Below the pieces are notes generated by a model. That model was not told where the DNA came from. It ran no database searches and saw only the letters and a list, made by a program, of their open reading frames with translations. From Caryophanales bacterium UBA5603 (lineage in GTDB: Bacteria; Bacillota_I; Bacilli_A; Izemoplasmatales; Hujiaoplasmataceae), in assembly GCA_002424815.1 (NCBI GenBank), contig DILB01000010.1, positions 43,793 to 107,792 of the forward strand: DNA of 64,000 bases, given 5' to 3'. Numbering within the stretch: position 1 is the stretch's first letter; each line of letters starts with the position of its first letter. The translations under genes were made by a program, and so were the position numbers. Below, piece by piece: positions 1-9,022 of this stretch.

Positions 1-1
1 A

Positions 2-679
2 TATCGATATTTAACCGGTGCACGAAATGTTGTATCTAAGATTAGAAATACCCGAATAATCGATGATATTCTTTTTATGAAAAAAGTTTCTTCGAAACCC
101 GGAGATTCCTTCTATTATCTGCGAAAGAATAGTAAAGGATCTTATCTGGGTGCGATTCTCATCCTTGTCATCACTTTCTTATCTTATTTGCTCTTTGTGG
201 CAGGCAAAGGATTCATCTTCCAATTTGTTGATTTGAAAGATTTAGATTTGGGGTCCATCATCTTAGGGTTCATAGCAATCATCGGATTATTCATTATTTG
301 TAGTTATCTTGTGACTTCGATTCAGGATGGTGAAGGAACCCTTGGTCAGATTTTCAAGGGAGTTGCTTATTCATTCTATCCTTTCATTATTGCCTCGATT
401 TCTTCAACCTTGATTAGTTATGTGGCAACCTCCAATGAATTATTCTTACTTAATACAATCATGGTTGTTGGCGCCGCATGGACGTTATTGCTGATATTCA
501 TATCAGTGGCAGAAATTCAAAATTATACTTTCGGAGAAACCATCAAGAGTATTTTATTAACCTTCATGTTTGTTATTGTCATCTTGCTTGTATTCTCATT
601 TGTTCAGATGACAATCCGTCAAGTGTTTGTTTTCTTTGAAGAAATCATTAAGGAGGTGTGGCGCAATGTTATCGGTTAA
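2..679 (+). CDS. YIP1-family membrane protein, 3' part of a longer gene
   Basis: The reading frame is open from the left edge of the window, so the true start lies upstream; the first visible ATG (77) is probably internal. The visible 225 residues hold a YIP1-like domain with about five hydrophobic segments (roughly visible residues 48-68, 83-105, 116-139, 148-170 and 185-205). A YIP1 domain next to DUF5696 and sugar permease genes is a recurring arrangement in Bacilli, often with an N-terminal repeat domain; whether one exists here cannot be seen. The last 14 bases overlap the next gene, which implies co-transcription. Molecular function is unknown; I infer a membrane partner of the sugar transporter. 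Confidence 0.6.
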   Translation, partial: YRYLTGARNVVSKIRNTRIIDDILFMKKVSSKPGDSFYYLRKNSKGSYLGAILILVITFLSYLLFVAGKGFIFQFVDLKDLDLGSIILGFIAIIGLFIICSYLVTSIQDGEGTLGQIFKGVAYSFYPFIIASISSTLISYVATSNELFLLNTIMVVGAAWTLLLIFISVAEIQNYTFGETIKSILLTFMFVIVILLVFSFVQMTIRQVFVFFEEIIKEVWRNVIG

Positions 680-3149
680 AAAATGGTTGATTGGAATCGC
701 GTTATTATTTGCGACCATCACCCCAATAATCATCCATGCAGCCTATATTACGACAGGACGTGACACCGATGTTAATCCTGAAGTATTAACAGAAATTCCC
801 ATCACCGATTTTGATGCTTCTGGATATGCTTTGCTTCAAGAAAATTCGGTCTATCGATTCTATTGGCAAGAAGCACGCGATGTTTTAGCAATTTATGACA
901 AACGCAATGGATATACGTGGAAAACAGGTCTCGATGTCGATCCTGAAATCACTAGAACGAGTCAAAACACGGTATGTAGAAACGCTAAAAACGACTATAA
1001 CGATGGTGAAATCACGTTTGGTGAATTCCAAGATATCTGTGAATTATCCGTCGATACCATTACTGGTACGACCACCGGTCCTTTGCAAGCGAACTCCTTG
1101 ATTTATTTTGAATATTTCTCAAAAGGTGCTAGTGATTCGATTTGGTCATCAAACACCGTTTATTCCAGTTATCGTAAAACAGCACTTTATCGCGTTACTT
1201 CTCGGTTATTGAAAGTCGGTAATGATTCAAATCATTGGCGATTCACCGTAAGTGCTTCAGCTCTAGGGGTTAAAAAAGACCTTGATTTAGAAATTATTGC
1301 TGATTTATATCTTTCTACCAACGGATTCCAACTTGAAATTTTAAATGAAAATTTAAGCGGAACTGCTTTACCTTTCCTCTCATCGATTGGCGTTGCCAAT
1401 TATATGGGGGCTGCAGGGGGCGCAAAGAATGTCTTTAAAGCCATTGAATCAGATGGTTTATTTGAAGGTGATTATACAATAACGCCTTTTCAACCACCGA
1501 TGATAGGCGGATACGCTTTTGTTCCTGATGGTCCGGGGGCGCTCATTCGATTCCGCGATAATTCAGTTTCTTTGTCGCGTTATGACGCTTATGTTTACGG
1601 ACGAGATCCGAATCAAAACGAACAAAATTATCGTACAACAGCAGGTGGATTCGTTCCATTTAAAAAAGCATCCATTCCTGTCTATGGTATCGCGCATGGA
1701 AATAATCAAGCAGCCTTTGTGGCATATGCTTCAAAAGGGGCGGAACATATGCAAATTATTTCCATCCCCGAAGAAAATATTTATAAATACAATTCAACTC
1801 ACGCGAAATTTAATTACAATTTTAATTTTAATAAGCTCTATACTTTGGATGGCGATGATCCCGTCCCTTCAATTTATCCGGATATCAATCATTTTGATGT
1901 AATCATGAATTATGAATTTTTATCGGGCGATGGTTCGACCGATGGGTATCCTGCAAATTATGTCGGAATGGCAAAAAAATACCGTGATCATCTAATTGAA
2001 ATCGAAGAATTGACCGAGAAAACCAGTGTCATGGAAAACATCGGTATCCGCCTTGACTTTTTGATGGCTGATAGTGAAAACTCAATCGTTGGAACGAAAA
2101 CCATGGTTGCGACGCGTGCAAATGATGTTTTAACAATATTACAAGATGTCCAATCCAAAGGTATTACCAATATCAGTAGCGGGATGCTTGGATGGGGAAG
2201 TGGCGGTTTGACCTTAGGCGATCCTTCGAAGACCCGATTTATCAATTCCATTGGTTCTAAAACAGAGTTTAAAAGAATCTTGAAAGATCTTGATGAAATG
2301 GGAATTGATTTGTCATTCTATCAAGATTATTATTCGATTAATGATATGCAAATTTCTTTATATCGGAATGCTTCTCGTCATCCAGCAGGATGGTACAGTC
2401 GCATTTTGACGAATAATGAAATGGTTTCGGTTTTCTATTATGCTCGTCCAATTAAAAGTGTTGAATGGCTCAATAAACAGGCAACGACTTTCCTGAAGAT
2501 GGGGGCACCTTCACTAACTGTGGCGGGAATGACATCCAGTCTTGTGACTGATTATACATTACAAGGCACTAGCCGCACGCAAGCCATTGAATTGTACCGA
2601 CAATCTTTAGCTAATTTAAGTTCACAAACAACACTCAATCTCACAAAACCAAATGAATTTTTATTTAAATATACGGATCGTTATCTGCAGATGGATGTTT
2701 TCACAACGCAATATTTGATCCAGACAGATACGGTTCCATTCTTACAATTAATTTTACAAAATACAATGGAGATGTATGCCATTTACGCTAACTTCTCATT
2801 TTATACGATGCATGATATTTTAAGGATGGTTGATTACAACCTTTATCCCTCTTTTATTCTGACTAAAAATCCTTCTTATGTTTTGACTGATACTAATTCA
2901 AGTATCTATTATTCAACAGAGTATGAATTATACCAAGAATTGATTCTTGAAATTTACCATTCTGTCAATGGGGCTTTAAAGCAAGTGATTGGCAGTGAAT
3001 GGATTAATCGCGAAGTTTTGGCTTCGGGTGTGATTCGTAATACTTATGCCAATGGGACAATCATTCTAATCAACTATGGGGATGAACCTGTGACTGTCAA
3101 TTCAACGATGGTCCCTTCAGAATCCTATGTTGTTTTGGGAGGTAATTAA
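666..3149 (+). CDS. DUF5696-domain exported protein of sugar ABC operon
   Basis: An 827-residue protein. I take the ATG at 666 because an AAGGAGGTG ribosome binding site sits at 650-658; an earlier in-frame ATG at 627 lacks one. The N-terminus has a Lys-rich start, a hydrophobic stretch (about residues 6-25) and a small-residue cleavage region, so it is exported or membrane-anchored. The rest matches my memory of DUF5696 proteins, found with YIP1 and binding-protein-dependent sugar permeases. The permease gene follows after 2 bases. A role in extracytoplasmic carbohydrate binding or processing is inferred from context only; no catalytic motif is recognised. Confidence 0.6.
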   Translation: MLSVKKWLIGIALLFATITPIIIHAAYITTGRDTDVNPEVLTEIPITDFDASGYALLQENSVYRFYWQEARDVLAIYDKRNGYTWKTGLDVDPEITRTSQNTVCRNAKNDYNDGEITFGEFQDICELSVDTITGTTTGPLQANSLIYFEYFSKGASDSIWSSNTVYSSYRKTALYRVTSRLLKVGNDSNHWRFTVSASALGVKKDLDLEIIADLYLSTNGFQLEILNENLSGTALPFLSSIGVANYMGAAGGAKNVFKAIESDGLFEGDYTITPFQPPMIGGYAFVPDGPGALIRFRDNSVSLSRYDAYVYGRDPNQNEQNYRTTAGGFVPFKKASIPVYGIAHGNNQAAFVAYASKGAEHMQIISIPEENIYKYNSTHAKFNYNFNFNKLYTLDGDDPVPSIYPDINHFDVIMNYEFLSGDGSTDGYPANYVGMAKKYRDHLIEIEELTEKTSVMENIGIRLDFLMADSENSIVGTKTMVATRANDVLTILQDVQSKGITNISSGMLGWGSGGLTLGDPSKTRFINSIGSKTEFKRILKDLDEMGIDLSFYQDYYSINDMQISLYRNASRHPAGWYSRILTNNEMVSVFYYARPIKSVEWLNKQATTFLKMGAPSLTVAGMTSSLVTDYTLQGTSRTQAIELYRQSLANLSSQTTLNLTKPNEFLFKYTDRYLQMDVFTTQYLIQTDTVPFLQLILQNTMEMYAIYANFSFYTMHDILRMVDYNLYPSFILTKNPSYVLTDTNSSIYYSTEYELYQELILEIYHSVNGALKQVIGSEWINREVLASGVIRNTYANGTIILINYGDEPVTVNSTMVPSESYVVLGGN

Positions 3150-3151
3150 AG

Positions 3152-4132
3152 ATGGCTAAAAACAAGACTTTAAAAGCTTTGACCGAAACATCGCGTATTG
3201 AAAACCAAAATAAAATCGCTTATCTTTTTATTCTCCCATGGTTACTAGGTTTCATTGCTTTTGTCATTTATCCATTTTTCCAAACGATGTATAACACTTT
3301 ATTTCAAATTACCGCTGAAGCAAATACTTTGATATATACTTACAATCTCAATAATGCCGCAGGCAATTATGGGACGGCTTTCCGTAATTTATATTTCTTT
3401 CCTCAACTGATTGATTTTGTCATGATGGAAATCACTTATGTCCCAACGATTATTATTGTTGCATTTATCCTTGCTATTTTATTAAATACGGGTGTAAAAG
3501 GACAAAGCCTGTTCCGTGTTATATATTTCTTCCCAGTTATTATCATGAGCGGTCCCGTCACTGGAATTCTTCGTTACAACGGTGCTGGATCATTACTTGA
3601 TTATGAACGTAATATCGTCTTTAAAATGATTTTATCGTATTCTCCTGGAATGGCAGAAGCACTCTCAAGTCTTTTTTCAAATTTTACGATGGTTTTATGG
3701 TTTACGGGGATTCCCATTATTCTCTTCATCAACGCGCTTCAAAAAATTAATGTTAATCTGTATGAAGCTGCGAAGATTGACGGTGCGAACTCCTGGCAAA
3801 TTTTGTGGAAAATAAAAGTGCCAATTGTTCGTCCCACCGCTTTTGTCACTTCCATTTTTATCATCGTTCAATTGGGCACCTATGCACTTAATCCTGTATA
3901 TTACACGATACAAAATGCCATTTATACCAGCGCTGCCGGTATTGGTTTAGCATCGACTTTTGCCTTTATTTATTCAATCATTGTCTTCATGTTGGTCGGG
4001 GTTGCTTATCTACTGCTCGGGAAACCTGAAAAAGTTAAGCAAGTGACATTATCATCCATTCAAAGAAAGAGTATGGAGGACATTGCCAAACGTCGATTAA
4101 AGATGAAAAACCAGGGGGTGAGCGTCGAATGA
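3152..4132 (+). CDS. Carbohydrate ABC transporter permease (MalF/LplB type)
   Basis: Inner-membrane subunit of a binding-protein-dependent sugar importer, 326 residues with six predicted helices. The EAA loop that docks the ATPase is clear near residue 207 (YEAAKIDGANSWQILWKIKV). It begins 2 bases after the DUF5696 gene and its end overlaps the second permease gene by 4 bases (ATGA), so the two subunits are translationally coupled. No ATPase gene is in the operon; the MsmX-type ATPase at 7281 is the probable energiser. The sugar is unknown; oligosaccharides are typical for this subfamily. Confidence 0.9.
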   Translation: MAKNKTLKALTETSRIENQNKIAYLFILPWLLGFIAFVIYPFFQTMYNTLFQITAEANTLIYTYNLNNAAGNYGTAFRNLYFFPQLIDFVMMEITYVPTIIIVAFILAILLNTGVKGQSLFRVIYFFPVIIMSGPVTGILRYNGAGSLLDYERNIVFKMILSYSPGMAEALSSLFSNFTMVLWFTGIPIILFINALQKINVNLYEAAKIDGANSWQILWKIKVPIVRPTAFVTSIFIIVQLGTYALNPVYYTIQNAIYTSAAGIGLASTFAFIYSIIVFMLVGVAYLLLGKPEKVKQVTLSSIQRKSMEDIAKRRLKMKNQGVSVE

Positions 4133-5139
4133 AAACCCTCTTAGGAAAATTAAAATCACTATCTTTAAAATTAGATGCTTCTAAAATTAAGACAAAAGAA
4201 TATGTTCGTTCTCACAAATCACGCATCACGCATCTCATTTCTCAAATCGTTATTTATGTCTTTTTAATCACGATTGCTTATGTCTTTTTATATCCGATTT
4301 TAAAGATGTTCTCGATTTCTTTTATGGAATCCAGTGATCTTGTTAACCCGGAAATTATTTGGTTCCCTGCAAGAATTTCTTTTTCGAATTACGCAGTTGC
4401 TTGGAAGGTCTTGAATGGTTCAAAATCATTACTCAATTCCATTCAGTATTCCTTCTTGCTTGCGCTCTTCCAAACCATTGTTTCGGCGTTAACCGGTTTT
4501 GCATTTGCACGCTATGAATTTAAAGGCAAGAAAGTATTATTTACAATTCTTTTATTGTCATTCATTATCCCAATTCCTATTTTATTGATAACCCAATACA
4601 ACATGTTTAACACGCTTTATCGTGCCCTGAGCTGGACGGGTCCCGGAAAGGGATTGAATACATATCAATCACAACTAATCATGGCTTTCTTTGGGCAAGG
4701 CGTCAATAGTGCCATTTTAATCATGATCTTCGTTAATTTCTTCAAATTGATTCCTAACGATCTATATGAAGCTGGTAAGATTGATGGCGCCAACCCCATT
4801 CAACTGTTTTGGCATATCACCATCAAATTATCGCTTTCAACCATCGTAGTCGTCTTTCTATTCTCCTTTGTTTGGAACTGGAATGAAACCTATGTCACTA
4901 ATATGTTAGTGGGTGATGGCGTTGAACTCTTCACCAACCAATTGGGTAAATTCGATTCTTTGTTTGGAACGCGAACGAGCGATACAACGAGACCCGATGG
5001 TGGAACAGGCTTGCAACTAGTAGAATCCTATAAGATGGCCGCCACAGTCGTTTCCATTATTCCCTTATTGTTAATCTATTTTGTCGGTCAAAAATCCTTT
5101 GTTCAAGGAATTGAAAAAACCGGTATTACAGGCGAATAA
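4129..5139 (+). CDS. Carbohydrate ABC transporter permease (MalG/LplC type)
   Basis: Second membrane subunit of the same importer, 336 residues. It has a charged cytoplasmic N-terminus of about 38 residues, six predicted helices and an EAA loop near residue 217 (YEAGKIDGANPIQLFWHITI). It starts inside the stop of the upstream permease gene. A hairpin terminator at 5166 closes the operon. The N-terminal Lys-rich extension is longer than usual for MalG-type proteins. A solute-binding protein is not visible and probably lies upstream of the window. Confidence 0.9.
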   Translation: MKTLLGKLKSLSLKLDASKIKTKEYVRSHKSRITHLISQIVIYVFLITIAYVFLYPILKMFSISFMESSDLVNPEIIWFPARISFSNYAVAWKVLNGSKSLLNSIQYSFLLALFQTIVSALTGFAFARYEFKGKKVLFTILLLSFIIPIPILLITQYNMFNTLYRALSWTGPGKGLNTYQSQLIMAFFGQGVNSAILIMIFVNFFKLIPNDLYEAGKIDGANPIQLFWHITIKLSLSTIVVVFLFSFVWNWNETYVTNMLVGDGVELFTNQLGKFDSLFGTRTSDTTRPDGGTGLQLVESYKMAATVVSIIPLLLIYFVGQKSFVQGIEKTGITGE

Positions 5140-5165
5140 AAAATTATTTTCACTTATAATTCATA

Positions 5166-5193
5166 AAAATCGCAGCGATTATTCTGCGATTTT
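5166..5193 (+). terminator. Terminator of the sugar ABC operon
   Basis: A 10-bp stem, AAAATCGCAG pairing with CTGCGATTTT around an 8-base loop, 26 bases after the permease stop. The T-run is formed by the 3' arm itself. Confidence 0.7.
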
Positions 5194-5197
5194 ATGT

Positions 5198-5203
5198 TAT
5201 AAT
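5198..5203 (+). promoter_or_regulatory. -10 element upstream of VTC gene
   Basis: A perfect TATAAT directly after the preceding terminator. It places the transcript start near 5210, which excludes the TTG at 5205 as start of the VTC gene. No good -35 is seen because that position falls in the terminator stem. Confidence 0.5.
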
Positions 5204-5243
5204 CTTGATAAATCAACCCTTTTATCAACAAGGACGTGTTATA

Positions 5244-5918
5244 TTGGATATTAGTCGCACCGAGTTAAAATTTATGATTTCTTATGAAGAATACCGAAAA
5301 TTAAGAAATCAACTTTCTTTATTAATGGAGCTTGATCTTCATTCAGAAGAAGCCACGAAAGATTATGCTATTTCCAGCGTCTATTTTGATGATTTATATG
5401 CTTCAAGGGTTGGCGAAAAAGCTGATGGAATTGAATATCATCAAAAATTTCGATTGCGAACTTACTCAACGGGAGATGTTCGGCTTGAATACAAGACAAA
5501 AGTTGGTCAGATGACAGGAAAAGAATCGCTTTGGGTGAACGAAGAATTATCGCAAGCTTTGATTAATCGTGATTTTGATGTCTTGTATGACCATCTTGAT
5601 GAACCTTTAATTGCGGACATTGTTACACGTATGAAACTGGATGATTTACATCCTGAGGTCGTGATTGAATATCATCGCGAAGCCTATACTTATCCTGAAG
5701 GAAACGTCAGAGTGACCTTTGATAAGGACATTGGGGCTTATACATTTGGTTCAGATCCAAGGTTTATTCGACGAATCATTGAACCAACGATGATGATTCT
5801 AGAAGTCAAATATTCAGGGTTTATTCCTGAACATATTCGCAAAGTAATATTCAGCCATCGTTATCAAGTGAGTTCGTTATCAAAATACTATATGGGTTGG
5901 ATTATCCTCTTCAATTAG
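5244..5918 (+). CDS. VTC-domain protein (polyphosphate polymerase-like)
   Basis: A 224-residue VTC domain protein, related to the tunnel-fold catalytic domain of the yeast vacuolar transporter chaperone that makes polyphosphate from ATP. Basic and acidic tunnel residues are visible in ISRTELKFMIS near the N-terminus, FRLRTYSTG and RLEYKTKVG in the middle, and LEVKYSG near the end. The TTG at 5244 is chosen because AAGGA lies at 5230-5234. A DUF4956 membrane gene follows after 24 bases, the usual bacterial partner. Actual polyphosphate synthesis is inferred from the family and has not been shown for most bacterial members. Confidence 0.8.
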   Translation: MDISRTELKFMISYEEYRKLRNQLSLLMELDLHSEEATKDYAISSVYFDDLYASRVGEKADGIEYHQKFRLRTYSTGDVRLEYKTKVGQMTGKESLWVNEELSQALINRDFDVLYDHLDEPLIADIVTRMKLDDLHPEVVIEYHREAYTYPEGNVRVTFDKDIGAYTFGSDPRFIRRIIEPTMMILEVKYSGFIPEHIRKVIFSHRYQVSSLSKYYMGWIILFN

Positions 5919-5942
5919 AGGAAGAAATGGAATGTAAAAACT

Positions 5943-6620
5943 ATGAATGGACTATTTTTAGCATTATCAGATATCCTGGATCAAATCCAGTCAATGGAAC
6001 TCAGCGTAACTGAAATTATCTTGAATTTGTTAATTGCTTTTGTGCTTAGCCTTTGGGTATTATTTATCTATAAACTGAGTTATCAAACCACCGTTTATAA
6101 CAAAAGTTTTTCGATGACTTTACCGGTTTCAGCACTGGTTACCGCCATGGTTATTATGGCTGTGGCCAGTAACATTGTGCTTTCTTTAGGAATGGTCGGT
6201 GCATTATCAATCGTTCGTTTTCGTACAGCCATTAAAAACCCTCTAGACACAATCTTTATGTTTTGGACCATTGGTATTGGCATTACTGTGGGTGCGAACT
6301 CGTGGTTACTCGCAGTCATCGGTTCAATTGTAATCGGTTTATGTATTTTGATGGTTCAATCGCTTGAATTATTCACAACACCCTTTATTCTGATTGTAAG
6401 AATATCCGGTGAATTTGATGAAGATGAATTGCTTAACGCCGTTAAGTCGATTTATCAAAAATATCAAATTCGCAACAAAACTATACTTGAAGACAAAGCG
6501 GAATTCACCTTTGAAGTTCGTGGACAGAAAGATTTTTCTAAAAAAATCAATCCGATTAAGACGCTTAAAGGTGTTGATCAAGTGATGTTATTAAGTTACC
6601 GTGGAGATTACGTTATCTAA
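5943..6620 (+). CDS. DUF4956 membrane protein
   Basis: A 225-residue protein with about four hydrophobic segments in its first 145 residues and a soluble alpha/beta C-terminal part. The conserved DUF4956 stretch is the segment GMVGALSIVRFRTAIKNPLD near residues 83-102. DUF4956 genes lie next to VTC-domain genes in many bacteria. Here the pair is only 24 bases apart, so I infer a membrane partner that anchors the polymerase or moves its product. Function is unproven. Confidence 0.75.
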   Translation: MNGLFLALSDILDQIQSMELSVTEIILNLLIAFVLSLWVLFIYKLSYQTTVYNKSFSMTLPVSALVTAMVIMAVASNIVLSLGMVGALSIVRFRTAIKNPLDTIFMFWTIGIGITVGANSWLLAVIGSIVIGLCILMVQSLELFTTPFILIVRISGEFDEDELLNAVKSIYQKYQIRNKTILEDKAEFTFEVRGQKDFSKKINPIKTLKGVDQVMLLSYRGDYVI

Positions 6621-6643
6621 TTATTTTTTAGGGAGGCGAAGCT

Positions 6644-7201
6644 GTGAAATCGCGCCAAATATATCTTTACTACAAAAACGTCGACGAAGAATCTTTAATC
6701 GCATTTTTGTCGTCTTATCCCGAATTAACCCTACTATCCAAACAAGAATCCTTTTTGAAAATCGCATATGAAGGCACTTTTGAAATTGAATCTTTTCAAG
6801 AATTACGTGAATTGTCGATGCAAGAACTTTACCTTGATTTTGTGGCTTTTGTCCAACCGCAAACAGACAATTTTCCGATGGATGACATTTTATTTTATCT
6901 TCCTCGTTTAAGTCCGGGAGTCTACACCATTGAAAGTTTGATACCAGAAATAATCTTTTTAAAATTAGGGAATTTAAAGATGAAATTGAAAGAATTTTAT
7001 CTTCAACTTTTGGGGACCGACACCATCGATTCAATACTCGGTTTCATTAAAGAAAATCAAAATGCAAGTCAAGCTTCGAAACGGTTATATATGCATCGAA
7101 ACACTTTAAATTATCGTCTCGATCATTTTATTGAAAAAACTCAGATAGATGTGAGAACTTTTAAAGGAGCTTTAGCTGTTTATTTGCTTTTTAGAGCATG
7201 A
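6644..7201 (+). CDS. PucR-type helix-turn-helix protein
   Basis: A 185-residue protein starting at GTG 6644 behind a strong GGGAGG site. The last 60 residues form a PucR C-terminal helix-turn-helix: an N-A-S-Q-A-S-K-R-L segment followed by HRNTLNYRLDHF, the typical recognition helix. The N-terminal 120 residues match no domain I know. It lies 23 bases after the DUF4956 gene and may regulate that pair or the downstream msmX-like gene. The target is unknown. Confidence 0.65.
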   Translation: MKSRQIYLYYKNVDEESLIAFLSSYPELTLLSKQESFLKIAYEGTFEIESFQELRELSMQELYLDFVAFVQPQTDNFPMDDILFYLPRLSPGVYTIESLIPEIIFLKLGNLKMKLKEFYLQLLGTDTIDSILGFIKENQNASQASKRLYMHRNTLNYRLDHFIEKTQIDVRTFKGALAVYLLFRA

Positions 7202-7242
7202 TTTGTGCACTTTGCCCATAGAAAGAAGACGCTTTATTTTGA

Positions 7243-7248
7243 TATAAT
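7243..7248 (+). promoter_or_regulatory. -10 element of msmX-like gene
   Basis: TATAAT 32 bases before the start codon; no convincing -35 at 16-18 bases. It indicates the ATPase gene is transcribed on its own. Confidence 0.45.
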
Positions 7249-7280
7249 AATCTCAAGTTATAATTAATTAGGAGGATTAC

Positions 7281-8414
7281 ATGGCAACCTTAACATTTAA
7301 ACAACTCGATAAGATTTATGACAATGGTGTTCAAGCTGTTTTTGATTTTACCCTCGATGTAAAAAACAAAGAATTTATCGTTTTCGTAGGCCCTTCCGGC
7401 TGCGGAAAATCGACCACATTGAGAATGGTCGCTGGTTTAGAAGAAATTACGGCCGGAGAATTATACATTGATGATGTATTGGTCAATGATGTCGCGCCAA
7501 AAGACAGAAATATCGCGATGGTTTTCCAATCTTACGCACTGTATCCCCATATGTCAGTTTATGATAATATGGCTTTTGGTTTGAAACTTAGAAAAATGCC
7601 AAAAGATGAAATTGAACGTCGTGTTAAAAATGCGGCCGATATTCTAGGCTTAACCGGATATCTTGATCGTAAACCAAAAGCACTATCTGGTGGACAACGT
7701 CAACGTGTTGCCTTAGGCCGTGCAATCGTACGTGATGCAAAAGTATTCTTAATGGACGAACCCCTCTCTAACCTCGACGCTAAATTACGTGTCGCCATGA
7801 GAGCTGAATTGATTAAGCTTCACGAAAGACTCGGAACGACGACTATTTATGTTACCCATGACCAAATTGAAGCCATGACAATGGCCACCCGTATCGTTGT
7901 CATGAAAGATGGTCGCATTCAACAAATCGGTGCCCCAAAAGAAATTTATGACAATCCAAACAATATGTTTGTTGGCGGATTTATTGGAACACCGGCCATG
8001 AACTTCCTTTATGGTGAAGTTCACAAAGACGGATTCTTCTATGTTGAAAACTTGAAGTTAAAAGTTCCAGAACCTAAATTTGCGATGTTAAAGGAAAAAG
8101 ATTATTTGGATCGTCAAATTGTTTTAGGTATTCGTCCCGAAGATTTACATGATGAATTAGTCGCTTTAGAAACTTATAAAGAATCCAGCGCTAATTTCCT
8201 TGTGGACGTTGCTGAATTACTTGGAGCTGAAACTAATATTCATATTTCGATTGGTAATACAAACATCATCGCCAAAGTCAACGCGAGAAGTGATGTCCAT
8301 ATCGGCGATCATATTAATCTTGCTGTCAATATGAACAAATGTCATTTCTTTGATGCTGACAATGAACTCAGAATCACCAAAGGATCACCCGTCAAAGTCG
8401 ACGCTGCTCAATAA
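7281..8414 (+). CDS. msmX: Sugar ABC transporter ATPase, MsmX/UgpC type
   Basis: A 377-residue ATPase that powers carbohydrate importers. It has Walker A GPSGCGKST (about residues 38-46), signature LSGGQRQR, Walker B FLMDEP followed by LSNLDAKLR, and the switch His in YVTHDQ. A C-terminal TOBE/OB regulatory region fills residues 240-377. The start has an AGGAGG site. It stands alone, as msmX does in Bacillus, where one ATPase serves several permease pairs; the permeases at 3152-5139 lack their own ATPase and are the likely client. A strong terminator follows. Confidence 0.93.
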   Translation: MATLTFKQLDKIYDNGVQAVFDFTLDVKNKEFIVFVGPSGCGKSTTLRMVAGLEEITAGELYIDDVLVNDVAPKDRNIAMVFQSYALYPHMSVYDNMAFGLKLRKMPKDEIERRVKNAADILGLTGYLDRKPKALSGGQRQRVALGRAIVRDAKVFLMDEPLSNLDAKLRVAMRAELIKLHERLGTTTIYVTHDQIEAMTMATRIVVMKDGRIQQIGAPKEIYDNPNNMFVGGFIGTPAMNFLYGEVHKDGFFYVENLKLKVPEPKFAMLKEKDYLDRQIVLGIRPEDLHDELVALETYKESSANFLVDVAELLGAETNIHISIGNTNIIAKVNARSDVHIGDHINLAVNMNKCHFFDADNELRITKGSPVKVDAAQ

Positions 8415-8424
8415 ACCATCCACT

Positions 8425-8454
8425 CACCGCCATCGTTTTGGCGGTGTTTTTTTT
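8425..8454 (+). terminator. Terminator after msmX-like gene
   Basis: Stem CACCGCCA/TGGCGGTG with a 6-base loop followed by eight T. Confidence 0.92.
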
Positions 8455-8476
8455 CAAAACCATTATCTGATAATCA

Positions 8477-8485
8477 TGTTATAGT
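8477..8485 (+). promoter_or_regulatory. Extended -10 for comK-like gene
   Basis: TGTTATAGT, an extended -10, 18 bases before the ATG at 8503. No -35 match is seen. Confidence 0.35.
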
Positions 8486-8502
8486 AATATTCGGGTGATA
8501 AT

Positions 8503-8943
8503 ATGATTGATTATATCCGGAAATTCATGGATGGTACATTTGTCGTTTGTTTGAATCATGAGCCTTTTGTCTTTAATATGCCCATTGAACGATATTTAAA
8601 TGCTTTGGCACTCAATCGTCTTTCAACGTATCAAGCAAGTGTTAAAGCGGCGCGCAAATATTTAAAGATTAAACATAAAGTTCCAATATACCTTGGCAGC
8701 GAATTAATTCTATTGCAACTAAAAGGTATCAGAGCGGAAAATACGTTTTTGGTTAATCGAACTAATATTTTGGATTTTACAAAATTCAATGATCATGAAG
8801 TCTTAATCCGTTTCAAATCGGGACACATTATCCGACATACCGGTTATTTGCCGTTTCTAAGACAATGGCGACTCTCATCAATGCTTGAAAATCATCTTGC
8901 AGAAACAAAAGACAAAAAGAAAATGTTTACATCCATTAAATAA
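8503..8943 (+). CDS. ComK-like competence transcription factor
   Basis: A 146-residue protein that follows the layout of the ComK family, the master activator of competence genes in Bacillus. Visible similarities are the region STYQASVKAARKYLKIKHKV, the central strand SELILLQLKGIRAENTFLVN and the segment FNDHEVLIRFKSGHII, which correspond to ComK blocks around its SSYAGRK, IFLFPTLS and DDTEVTFSNGK stretches. It is shorter than the 192-residue Bacillus protein at both ends. The ATG follows GGGTGATAAT. comFA at 47211 is a possible target. Recognition is by remembered family pattern, so moderate. Confidence 0.6.
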   Translation: MIDYIRKFMDGTFVVCLNHEPFVFNMPIERYLNALALNRLSTYQASVKAARKYLKIKHKVPIYLGSELILLQLKGIRAENTFLVNRTNILDFTKFNDHEVLIRFKSGHIIRHTGYLPFLRQWRLSSMLENHLAETKDKKKMFTSIK

Positions 8944-8979
8944 CGATACTTTTAAGTGGTATTTTAGACGGAACGATAG

Positions 8980-8985
8980 TATAAT
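8980..8985 (+). promoter_or_regulatory. -10 element of pgk
   Basis: TATAAT 38 bases before the pgk ATG; -35 region is weak. Confidence 0.45.
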
Positions 8986-9022
8986 AATCTTGGTTAAGTA
9001 TCCAAATATTAGGAGGTCACAA

